Source of the DNA: JAAZNF01 sp964561025
Lineage (GTDB): Bacteria; Myxococcota; B64-G9
DNA length: 64,000 nucleotides
Direction: 5' to 3'
Assembly (NCBI GenBank): GCA_964561025.1
Contig: CAZLNM010000002.1
Location: 1 to 64,000, forward strand
Each line of letters begins with the position of its first letter. Position 1 is the first letter of the stretch. Below, one piece after another: positions 16,237-23,582 of the stretch. A model generated the notes under the pieces. It did no database searches, was not told the origin of the DNA, and saw nothing but the letters and a program-made list of their open reading frames with translations. Both the position numbers and the translations under genes were made by a program.

Positions 16237-17942
16237 TGGAAGCGAGCGCGGAACGGGAAGCCAGCGCTGAATTGGAGGAGCTCGAACGCCTGGCCCACGA
16301 CGCCGGAGCCCTGGAGCTCGCCTCCCAGGCCCGGGTGCTGGCCGAACGGATGCGGCAGGGCCTCTACTACGTGGCCTGCCTGGGGCAGTTCAAACGGGGC
16401 AAGTCCACCCTGCTCAACGCGCTGCTGGGCGAGCCGGTCTTGCCGGTCGGCGTGGTGCCGGTGACCTCGGTGGTGACGGTGGTGCGGTACGGGCCGCGGG
16501 CCGCCCGCGTGCGCTTCGCCGCGGGGAACTGGCAGGAGATCGCCCCGGCCGAGCTTCCGCAGTACGTCACCGAGGAGAAGAACCCGGAGAACCAGAAGCA
16601 AGTGGCCGCGGTGGAGGTGTTCGTCCCCGCCCCGCTGCTCCAGAAGGGCATGTGCCTGGTCGACACCCCGGGCATCGGCTCGATCTTCGCCGGCAACACC
16701 GAGGCCACCCGGGCCTTCGTGCCCCACCTGGACGCGGCCATCGTGGTGCTGGGCGCCGATCCGCCCATCTCGGCCGACGAGCTTTCGCTGGTGGTCGAGG
16801 TGGCCCAGCACTGCCGCGAGCTCCTGTTCGTGCTCAACAAGGCCGACCGCATGCCGCCGCAGGAGTGTGAGACCGCCGCGGCCTTCACCCGCAAGGCGCT
16901 GGAGAAGCGCCTGCGCCGTCCGGTGGCCGGCCCGTATCTGGTGAGCGCCGCCGAGCGCGCCGCGGGAAAGCGAGACTCGCGCGACTGGCCGGCCTTCGAG
17001 AAGGACCTGCAGACGCTCGCCCAGGACTCCGGCGACGCGCTGGTGCGCTCGGCCGGAGAGCGCGGGCGGCGCCTCATCGAGGATCAGCTTGGGCGCTTCC
17101 TCGCGGAAGGGCACAAGGCGCTGCTACTACCGGTCGAGGAGGCCTCGCGCCGGGTGGAGGCGCTGCGGTCCTGTGTCACCGAGGCCGAGCGCTCGCTGAA
17201 CGACCTGGGGTACCTCTTTTTGGCCGAGCAGGAGCGATTGGGCCGGATCTTCACCGAGAAGAAGGACGCCTTTTTGAGCGCCGCGCTGCCCCAGTGCCGC
17301 AAGGAGTTCGCCGAGCGGCTGGCCACGCTCCGTGCCCCGCGCATGCGGCTGCGCGAGCAGGCCGTCGAGGCCGCGCTGCAGATCGGCCGCGTCTGGCTGG
17401 ACCGGTTCCTGAACGAGGTGGGCCCCGAGGCCGAGCGGCTGTACGTGGAGGCCACCCGGCGCTTCGTCGATCTGGCCAACGGCTTCGTGCAACGCCTGGC
17501 CGCCTCGGACGGGGCGCTGTCGAGCCTGCCGCCGCTCTTTCCGCCCGAGTCCGCCTTCCGGCGCAAGAGCGGGCTCTTCTACACCTCGCTCATGTCGCTC
17601 ACCGGCCGGACCGTGCTGACGTTCCTCTCCGATCTGCTGCTCTCGCGGCGCGCGCGCCTGCGCGACATCGAGCAGGACGTGGGGGCCTACCTGGAGCGGG
17701 TGCTCACCGCCAACGCCAACCGCATCGCCAGCGATCTCGATGACCGGGTGCTGGAGAGCCGGCGCAAGCTCCAGTCGGAGCTGGCGGCCAACCTGCGCTC
17801 GGTGCTCACCACCGCCGAGGACGCGCTGGCCCGGGCGCGCGACATGCGGGCCCGGGGCGAGCAGGCGGTGGCCGACGAGGCGGCTCGCATCCTCTCGTTG
17901 CAGCAGTCCCTGTCCCGCTTGTCCTCCATCCCCTCGGCCTGA
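16236..17942 (+). CDS. Dynamin-family large GTPase
   Basis: A protein of 568 residues. The GTPase domain has the P-loop GQFKRGKST (residues 50-58), a G2-like Thr segment PVTSVV (75-80), the G3 motif DTPGIGS (143-149) and the G4 motif NKAD (201-204). The rest is largely helical (residues about 270-560), with a hydrophobic stretch near residues 448-470 (FYTSLMSLTGRTVLTFLSDL) that could insert into membrane. This is the layout of bacterial dynamin-like proteins that remodel or protect membranes. Its ATG shares one base with the antiporter stop, so it is translated from the same fluoride-responsive mRNA. Single-gene bacterial dynamins often come in pairs; no second copy is seen here. Confidence 0.88.
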   Translation: MEASAEREASAELEELERLAHDAGALELASQARVLAERMRQGLYYVACLGQFKRGKSTLLNALLGEPVLPVGVVPVTSVVTVVRYGPRAARVRFAAGNWQEIAPAELPQYVTEEKNPENQKQVAAVEVFVPAPLLQKGMCLVDTPGIGSIFAGNTEATRAFVPHLDAAIVVLGADPPISADELSLVVEVAQHCRELLFVLNKADRMPPQECETAAAFTRKALEKRLRRPVAGPYLVSAAERAAGKRDSRDWPAFEKDLQTLAQDSGDALVRSAGERGRRLIEDQLGRFLAEGHKALLLPVEEASRRVEALRSCVTEAERSLNDLGYLFLAEQERLGRIFTEKKDAFLSAALPQCRKEFAERLATLRAPRMRLREQAVEAALQIGRVWLDRFLNEVGPEAERLYVEATRRFVDLANGFVQRLAASDGALSSLPPLFPPESAFRRKSGLFYTSLMSLTGRTVLTFLSDLLLSRRARLRDIEQDVGAYLERVLTANANRIASDLDDRVLESRRKLQSELAANLRSVLTTAEDALARARDMRARGEQAVADEAARILSLQQSLSRLSSIPSA

Positions 17943-17954
17943 CCCCCGCGCGAT

Positions 17955-17983
17955 TTCCCATTTTTCGCTCGAGCGGTGTAATA
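17955..17983 (+). promoter_or_regulatory. Candidate ECF-sigma promoter of the sigma/caspase operon
   Basis: TTCCCATTT begins at 17955 and GTAATA lies at 17978-17983. The same two blocks, at exactly the same spacing, occur at 21396-21424 before the second Cys-motif lipoprotein. Start of transcription would be near 17990, just before the ATG at 17997. I infer autoregulation by the sigma factor encoded here. Confidence 0.55.
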
Positions 17984-17996
17984 GTATGCGGAGGTC

Positions 17997-18485
17997 ATGG
18001 AACGCCGCGATATCGAGCAGCTGTACCTCCGTTTCGGCCCGCTGGTGTTCCGGCGCTGCCTGCGATTGCTGCGCAATCCTGAGAACGCCCGGGACGCCGT
18101 ACAGGAGGTCTTCGTGCGCGCGCTGGCCCACGCCCCCGAGCTGACCTGGGACCGAAAGGGCCTGCCCTGGTTGTACCGGGTGGCCACGCGCCTGTGCCTC
18201 AACCGGCTGCGGGACGCCCGGCCGCTTCAGTTCCAGCCCGGCGAGGATCTGCCCGAGCCGGCGCCGGGGGGCTCCCTGGAACACCGCCTCGACGCCCGCC
18301 TCACCTTGCTCGCGCTGCAAAAGGAGGTCGACGAGGAGACCTGGACGGTGGCGGTCTACGCCATGATGGACGGCATGACCCAGGACGAGATCGCCGAACT
18401 CACCGGCCGCAGCCGGCGCACCATCGGGAAGCGGCTGGCCGAGGTGGAGCGCCGGGCCGCGGCGTTGAAGGGAGGAGCTGCATGA
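17997..18485 (+). CDS. ECF-type RNA polymerase sigma factor
   Basis: A protein of 162 residues, normal for the ECF group. Sigma region 2 is at about residues 8-75 (LYLRFGPLVFRRCLRLLRN, then ARDAVQEVFVRAL and PWLYRVATRLCLNRLRD). Region 4 is at about 105-155 with the helix-turn-helix DGMTQDEIAELTGRSRRTI. A GGAGG box lies very close (2 bases) to the ATG. The stop overlaps the next gene by 4 bases (ATGA), the usual arrangement for a sigma factor and its membrane regulator. It probably drives its own operon and the lipoprotein at 21470. Confidence 0.9.
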   Translation: MERRDIEQLYLRFGPLVFRRCLRLLRNPENARDAVQEVFVRALAHAPELTWDRKGLPWLYRVATRLCLNRLRDARPLQFQPGEDLPEPAPGGSLEHRLDARLTLLALQKEVDEETWTVAVYAMMDGMTQDEIAELTGRSRRTIGKRLAEVERRAAALKGGAA

Positions 18486-19276
18486 GCGCCGATCCCAGGG
18501 ACGACGGTGGCGGCGGCTGCCCTTCGGATCTCGCCCTCGACGCCTTCGAGCTCGAGGGGCGCCCGGCCGTCCACCCGCTGCGCCAGCACCTCGCCGCTTG
18601 CCCCCGGTGTCAAGAGCGCATGGAAGAACGGGACCAGGCTCGCGAGACCTTTCGCCGCGAAGTCTATCCGCTCACGGTGGAGGCGGTGGTGGCGGCGGGT
18701 GCCGGTGCGCCGGCGCCGAGCGCTCGACGGGCAAGTTGGATTTTTCGCTGGGCCCTCGGCGGCGCGGCGGCGATGGCGCTGGTCCTGGTCGGGCTGTGGA
18801 TCGGCTGGCCACGCCCGGATCCAGCGGCCGGCGGTGGGCGCGCCGGGCTCCACGGCATCAAGGGCCCGCCCGCGATCCAGGTCTTCGTGAAGCGCGGCGA
18901 GCGGGTGTTCGAGGTTCGGGAGGGCGAACCGCTGCGGCCGAAGGATCGGATCCGCTTCGTGGTGAGCCTCCCCCAGCCGGGCTACCTGCGCGTGCTCTCG
19001 TTGAATGGAGATGACGCGACGTCGTTCTACCCGCCGCCGGGCGCGGCGCCGGTCCGCTTGCCTGCGGGCCGCCAGGAGCTGCCCGGCGCCACCGAACTCG
19101 ACGACGGCGCCGGGCCGGAGCGCCTGTGGGTGGTCTTCTCGGACGAGCCGCTCTCCGTCGAGGAGGCGCGGGTTCGGGTGCGCCGGCGCCTGGCCGGTGA
19201 AGGGCCCGCGTCGCCGGACAGGCCCGGCTTGTACCTGCGCTTGATGGAGTTTCCCAAGGAGGCCGGGGCGCCGTGA
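18482..19276 (+). CDS. Membrane anti-sigma-like protein with HxxxCxxC motif and DUF4384 domain
   Basis: A protein of 264 residues. The cytoplasmic N-terminus has the zinc-type anti-sigma motif HLAACPRC (His36, Cys40, Cys43), followed by one membrane helix at about residues 86-108. The extracytoplasmic part (about 120-225) matches the DUF4384 pattern seen next to caspases: FEVREGEPLRPKDRIRF, then GYLRVLSLNGDDATSFYPP and LWVVFSDEPLS. It should hold the upstream sigma factor and sense an envelope signal with the DUF4384 domain. It overlaps both neighbours by 4 bases, so the sigma factor, this sensor and the caspase are made together. Confidence 0.85.
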   Translation: MSADPRDDGGGGCPSDLALDAFELEGRPAVHPLRQHLAACPRCQERMEERDQARETFRREVYPLTVEAVVAAGAGAPAPSARRASWIFRWALGGAAAMALVLVGLWIGWPRPDPAAGGGRAGLHGIKGPPAIQVFVKRGERVFEVREGEPLRPKDRIRFVVSLPQPGYLRVLSLNGDDATSFYPPPGAAPVRLPAGRQELPGATELDDGAGPERLWVVFSDEPLSVEEARVRVRRRLAGEGPASPDRPGLYLRLMEFPKEAGAP

Positions 19277-20825
19277 GATCCTCATCGGCATTCTTTGCTC
19301 TCCTGGTGGGGTTGGCCCTGCTGGCCATGCCCCGCCCGTCGCGGGCCGACGAGGGCCGCTTCGCCATCGTGGCCGGAAACAACCGCGGCGCCGACCGGCA
19401 GCGTTCCTTGCGTTTCGCCGAGGACGACGCAGAGCGGTTCGCCCGGCTGCTTTCGGACCTGGGCTTTCCTCCCGAGCGGATCATCCTGCTCCGGGGCGCC
19501 TCCCCGGACGACCTGCGCGCCGCCTTCCGCCGCGCCATCGCCGCCATCCGCGAGATCCAGGCCGCCGGCGGCCGGACCCTGCTCCTCTTGTACTACTCGG
19601 GCCACGCCGACGGGGTGAACCTGGAGATGGGGCGGGAGCGGCTCGCCTTCTCCGAGTTTCGCACCTTGCTGGAGGAGGCCCCCGCCGAGGTGAAGCTGGC
19701 CTTCATCGACTCCTGCCAGAGCGGCGCGCTCACCGCCGCCAAGGGCGGCTCGCCGGCGCCCGAGTTCGATCTGTCGCTGGCCGAGAGCATCCAGGTCAAC
19801 GGCACCGCCATCCTCACCTCCAGCGCGGCCGGGGAGAACAGCCAGGAGTCGGCGGAGCTGCGCGGATCGTTCTTCACCAGCGCCTTGCTGGCCGGCCTGC
19901 GCGGCGCGGCCGACGCTGACGAGGACCGGCGCGTCACCTTGGCCGAGATCTACCAGTACGCCTACGACAAGACGGTGGAGCGCACCGCCCGCACCCTGGC
20001 CGGGCCCCAGCACCCGTCGTACGAGTACCAGATCGCCGGGCGCGGGGCGGTGGTCCTGGCCGATCTGTCCGCCGCTCTTCCCGCGCTGGTGTTCGGCCCC
20101 GAGTGCGCCGGGGAGTTTTTGCTCACCCGGGCGGACACCGGGGAGGTGATGGCCGAGTTCGTAAAGCCCTTCGGCAGCCGGCGCAGGCTGAGTTTGCCGC
20201 CGGGGAGCTATCGGGTCNNNNNNNNNNGCGGCGGCAGGGGTGGAGCCTGGGCGGGGCCTGGACGTTGCCCGCCGCGGGCGACACCGTCTTTCGGCTCGAA
20301 GGGCTGGAGGGCGCCGAGCTGGTCCGCGCCTCGCTCAAGGAGGGAGCGGCGGCCCGGGGGCCGGTGGGGGTGTTCTTGCGCTACGGCCTCCAGAACGGCG
20401 CGCTCGCGAACGTCGCCGCGGTCCACGAGGCCGCGCTGGGGGCGCGCCTCGACCTGGGGCCGCTGTCGTTGTTCCCCGCGTTCTCCGTGGCCCAGGCCTC
20501 GGTGGAGGAGCGGCCGCTGCGCTACCGCCTGCGCCTGCTCACGGCCGCCGCCTGCCTGGCCTGGCGGCTGGAGTACAACGTGCTGGACCTGTTCGCGGGA
20601 GTCCAGCTGGCGCTCAGTTACGGCAGCCAGACCATGCCCGACGGGCGCACCTTCGAGGGCGCGGTGTTCGGTTACGGGGGCGCGCTGGGCCTGGACGTGC
20701 CCCTGCTCGCGGGCCTGGGGCTTGTCGTATTCTGGGAGGTGGGCGGTGGCCTGTTCGTGCTGGACGGCCAGACGAGGCAGCGGCTCAACCTGAAGGGTTC
20801 CATCGGCCTCGGGTACCAGTTTTAG
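19273..20825 (+). CDS. Secreted caspase (C14) domain protein, apparently fused to an outer-membrane beta-barrel; interrupted by assembly gap
   Basis: The GTG start overlaps the upstream stop by 4 bases. A Sec signal peptide (residues 1-25, ending SRA) precedes a caspase/metacaspase domain (about 28-260) with the catalytic pair His111 in YYSGHAD and Cys148 in DSCQSG. A linker with a PEGA-like end (LSLPPGSYRV) runs into 10 Ns at 20218-20227. After the gap, roughly 200 residues of alternating beta-strands end in GLGYQF, a C-terminal Phe signature of BAM-inserted barrels. The two halves are in different frames across the placeholder; they would join if the true gap is 2 modulo 3 bases. Two separate genes cannot be excluded. 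Confidence 0.75.
20218..20227. other. Assembly gap (10 N)
   Basis: Ten unknown bases, probably a scaffolding placeholder. The upstream frame ends exactly at a codon boundary at 20217 and the downstream frame resumes with codon 20229-20231, so a true gap length of 2 modulo 3 would restore one continuous reading frame. Confidence 0.98.
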
Positions 20826-20836
20826 GGAGGTTGCGC

Positions 20837-21376
20837 ATGAACGCCGGCAAGCTGTTTTCGTTCGCTATCGCCTGCGGGTTCTCGCTGGCCTTGGCCGCCT
20901 GCGGTAACTTCAGCGGCAAGGGGTTCTTCGATCAGACCGACAAGGTGAGCGAGTGCGGCGGATTCCCGCGGGCCACGCATGGCCTGCGTGCCGATCCGCC
21001 GCCCTACTGCGACGCCGAGGTGCTGCACTGGAGCTACGATCCTCAAAAGAAGCTGCTCTCGCTCACCGACGCCCGGGTCGAGCTCAACTGCTGCGGCGTC
21101 CACCGCATGAGCTTGGACTGGGAGGACGGGCTCTACCGGGCCCTCGAGACCGACGATCCCGAGAACGGCATGCGCTGCTCCTGCATGTGCGTGTTCGACT
21201 TCTCCCTCGAGGCCAGCGAGGTTCCCCAGGAGGTCATCCGCCTGCGGCTGGAACGCCGGGTGAGCGACTGGCCTGAAGCGTCGGGCGTGGTGTGGGAAGG
21301 CGAGCTGGATCTTTTCGCTCTCGCCGGGTTCGTGATCGTCGACACCACCCCCAGCATGTGGTGCGAGCTGCCCTGA
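20837..21376 (+). CDS. Lipoprotein with NCC/CSCMC cysteine motifs, first of two paralogs
   Basis: A protein of 179 residues. The signal peptide ends in LALAAC (lipobox Cys22). The mature part has the conserved frame SECGGF, then YCDAEVLHW, VELNCCGVH, RCSCMCVFDF, VSDWPE and PSMWCE. The paired Cys clusters (NCC and CSCMC) suggest metal binding or disulfides in a compact beta domain. It begins 12 bases after the caspase gene with AGGGAGG upstream, so it belongs to the sigma-caspase operon. The gene at 21470 is a clear tandem paralog. No function is known to me. Confidence 0.75.
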   Translation: MNAGKLFSFAIACGFSLALAACGNFSGKGFFDQTDKVSECGGFPRATHGLRADPPPYCDAEVLHWSYDPQKKLLSLTDARVELNCCGVHRMSLDWEDGLYRALETDDPENGMRCSCMCVFDFSLEASEVPQEVIRLRLERRVSDWPEASGVVWEGELDLFALAGFVIVDTTPSMWCELP

Positions 21377-21395
21377 AAAAAACTCCTCCCGCCGG

Positions 21396-21424
21396 TTCCC
21401 ATTTCTTCGACCTGCCGGGTAATA
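21396..21424 (+). promoter_or_regulatory. Candidate ECF-sigma promoter of the second lipoprotein
   Basis: TTCCCATTT begins at 21396 and GTAATA lies at 21419-21424, with the same 29-base span as the element at 17955-17983. The spacer differs, so conservation is limited to the two blocks. Start would be near 21431, leaving a 39-base leader with GGAGG before the ATG at 21470. Confidence 0.55.
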
Positions 21425-21469
21425 CGGGTTGGATGCGATGGTGATAGAACCCAAACCACGGAGGATGCC

Positions 21470-22027
21470 ATGAACTCGCTGACCCAGAAGATCCGGAACC
21501 GCTTTTTCGCCGTCGTCCTGGGGACGGCCCTGCTGGCCTTCGGTTGCGGCCAGGGCGCCGATTCCGGCCAGGTGCACAAGCTTACCGAGCGCGTGAGCGA
21601 CTGCGGCGGCTTCGCCAAGACCCGCTCGGACCTCCGGGCGGAGGCCCCGGCGTACTGCGACGCCGAGGTGCTGTACTGGGAGTACGACGGGGAGGCGGGC
21701 GTGCTCACGGTGAAGAACACCCGGGTGGAGCTCAACTGCTGCGGCGTCCACGGCATGGCCGTCGAGGAAGCGGGCGGCGTCATCCAGCTCACCGAGACCG
21801 ACCGGCCGGAGAGCGGCGGCACGCGCTGCTCGTGCATGTGCGTCTTCGACTTCGAGCTCAGCGCCGAGGGCGTCCCCGCCGGGACCGTCCCGGTGCGACT
21901 CGTCCGCGAGGTCAGCGACTGGCCCGAGGGCTCGGGCACGGTCTTCGAGGGGAACCTCGATCTCGCTGCCGGGGCCGGGTTCGTGGTCATCTCCACCGAG
22001 CCCAGCATGTGGTGCGAGCAGCCGTAG
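21470..22027 (+). CDS. Lipoprotein with NCC/CSCMC cysteine motifs, second paralog
   Basis: A protein of 185 residues paralogous to the gene at 20837. The lipobox is LAFGC (Cys26). It repeats the same frame: SDCGGF, YCDAEVLYW, VELNCCGVH, RCSCMCVFDFEL, VSDWPE and PSMWCE. All mature Cys positions are shared with the paralog, so they are likely structural or metal ligands. It has its own candidate ECF promoter, so the two copies may be expressed from different starts of the same regulon. It could be a sensor ligand, inhibitor or substrate of the caspase system; this is a guess from context. Confidence 0.75.
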   Translation: MNSLTQKIRNRFFAVVLGTALLAFGCGQGADSGQVHKLTERVSDCGGFAKTRSDLRAEAPAYCDAEVLYWEYDGEAGVLTVKNTRVELNCCGVHGMAVEEAGGVIQLTETDRPESGGTRCSCMCVFDFELSAEGVPAGTVPVRLVREVSDWPEGSGTVFEGNLDLAAGAGFVVISTEPSMWCEQP

Positions 22028-22120
22028 CGCATCTTTGGCCCACCCCAGCCCCGCGCCCCGTCCTCCAGCCACCGAAGACGGCATCCATCGGCAGTCACAA
22101 GGAAACGTCGGTCCCCGCTG

Positions 22121-22166
22121 GCGCGTCCGAGCGCGGGGCCGAAAGAGCCAGCGCGGGCGGACGCGC
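22121..22166. repeat. Dispersed 46-base palindromic repeat, copy A
   Basis: Perfect 9-bp arms GCGCGTCCG (22121-22129) and CGGACGCGC (22158-22166) enclose a further GGC/GCC stem. It is 42 of 46 bases identical to copy B at 44972-45017; three of the four differences are in the innermost loop. It lies in the 223-base space between the lipoprotein and the next gene. Confidence 0.7.
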
Positions 22167-22214
22167 GACCCGTGACGCTGTCCGAATCCGCGTCGGGACA
22201 ATGACACACCGAAA

Positions 22215-22243
22215 TTGACACCTCTTCCCTCGGCATGCTACGG
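22215..22243 (+). promoter_or_regulatory. Promoter of the lipoprotein/CoA-transferase operon
   Basis: A perfect -35 box TTGACA (22215-22220) is followed after 17 bases by a weak -10 CTACGG (22238-22243). It ends 7 bases before the GTG at 22251, which would make the transcript leaderless or nearly so; no ribosome site is visible. Confidence 0.45.
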
Positions 22244-22250
22244 GATTTCC

Positions 22251-23582
22251 GTGGCAAAACTCCGTTCCGTATCTCTCGCGGGACTCGCGGTGCTGTGCGC
22301 CGCCTGCGCCGGCCTCCAGCCCAAGCCGGGCCGGCCGGCCTGGGCCGTCGCGCGCGCGCACCCGGACTTCCCCGCCGCGGCCTGGGTGCTCGGAGCGGGC
22401 GAGGGCATGTCCGCGGCCGAGGCGGCGGACAACGCCTACGCCGATCTCTTGCGGGCGCTGCCGGCGGCGGCGCGGCGGGAGCTTTCGGAGGCCGACCTTC
22501 AGGCCCTGGGGCGGCTGTCCCATCTCGAGGTGTCCTGGGAGAGCCGCGACGGCCGCCGGCACGCCGCGTTGGCCGCGCTCTCCCGCGAGGACATCCAGCG
22601 GTACCTGGACGAGAGCGACCGGGCGAGGCGCCTGGCCATCACCGTGGCGGACCTGGAACAGGCCCGAGAGTTCGAGAAGTCCCGCAAGGCGTATCCCGCC
22701 CTCCATTGGGCGCTGCAGGCCAGCGCCACGGGCGGGACCGCCGAGGCGCTTTCCTACCTGGAGCGCCTGCTCGGCGCCATCCAGGTTCGCTTGCGCGACG
22801 GGGACCGCCGCAGCCTATCGACCGGGACGCGCGAGGTGTCGCTGAGCGGCGCGGTGGAGCTCGTGTTTCCGGAGCGTTTCCTGCCGGTCGCCGGCGCGCC
22901 GGTGCGAATCTCGCTGGCCGGCGTCGACAGCCCATCGGTGGAGGCGCGCACGGACGCCGAGGGCAACGTCCAGGCGGTTCTCCCCTTGCCGCCGGGGTTC
23001 TCGGGCGGGGAGGCGGTGCTCTCGCTCGATGGCGCCCGCATCCTGAGCGAGGCGGACCTGCAAGCGCCGGAGGCGAAGAAGGAGCTTCTCGGCCGGTTGG
23101 AGAGCCTGCGCGCGGTGCTGCGCCTCGAGATCGCGTCCGAGAACGGGCCGCGCCTGCGCCTGGCGATTTCTGAGACCCGCTCGGGTCGGGCCGTGGAGAC
23201 GCCGGTGGCGGGGGCGCGCTTTGCCGAGGGGCTGCGGGCGGCAGGCCTGCGAGTGACGCCGGATGATGCGGCGCTCGATCCCGAGATGGACGCAGCGCGC
23301 GCGGCGCGCCTCTTGGCCGGCTCGGCCGATCTGCTGCTCATCGGGCGCGTGGACGCCGGGGTGGTCCAGTTCGTCTCGGACAGCTTCATCTTCGCCGAGG
23401 CCAGCGGTGTGCTGCGCCTGGTTCAGGTTCGCGACGGGCGCTTGCTCGGGCGTTTCGAACTCACCGCCAGGGCCGCCGGCAGCGACGAGTGGAACGCCTC
23501 CGATCGCGCGCTGGTTCAATTCGCCCGCAAGGTGCTGCCGCAGATCACCGAGGCGCTGCACAAGGCCGATTCGGCTCGATGA
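22251..23582 (+). CDS. Lipoprotein with LPP20-like N-terminal domain
   Basis: A protein of 443 residues from a GTG at 22251. The short basic n-region and lipobox LCAAC (Cys16) support this start. Residues about 35-120 follow the LPP20-like pattern (AWVLGAGEGMSAAEAADNA then Ala-rich helices), as in outer-membrane lipoproteins that oligomerise or assist assembly. Residues 200-260 form an Ig-like beta domain, and the C-terminal part (LLAGSADLLLIGRVDAG) resembles the curlin-like/CsgG-type fold of such proteins. It overlaps the CoA-transferase gene by 4 bases (ATGA), an odd partner whose link is unclear. Confidence 0.65.
   Translation: MAKLRSVSLAGLAVLCAACAGLQPKPGRPAWAVARAHPDFPAAAWVLGAGEGMSAAEAADNAYADLLRALPAAARRELSEADLQALGRLSHLEVSWESRDGRRHAALAALSREDIQRYLDESDRARRLAITVADLEQAREFEKSRKAYPALHWALQASATGGTAEALSYLERLLGAIQVRLRDGDRRSLSTGTREVSLSGAVELVFPERFLPVAGAPVRISLAGVDSPSVEARTDAEGNVQAVLPLPPGFSGGEAVLSLDGARILSEADLQAPEAKKELLGRLESLRAVLRLEIASENGPRLRLAISETRSGRAVETPVAGARFAEGLRAAGLRVTPDDAALDPEMDAARAARLLAGSADLLLIGRVDAGVVQFVSDSFIFAEASGVLRLVQVRDGRLLGRFELTARAAGSDEWNASDRALVQFARKVLPQITEALHKADSAR

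Noticed and set aside
20218..20227. Frameshift in the caspase gene suggesting a pseudogene
   Set aside because: The frame change coincides with an N gap of unknown length, so it cannot be called a mutation.
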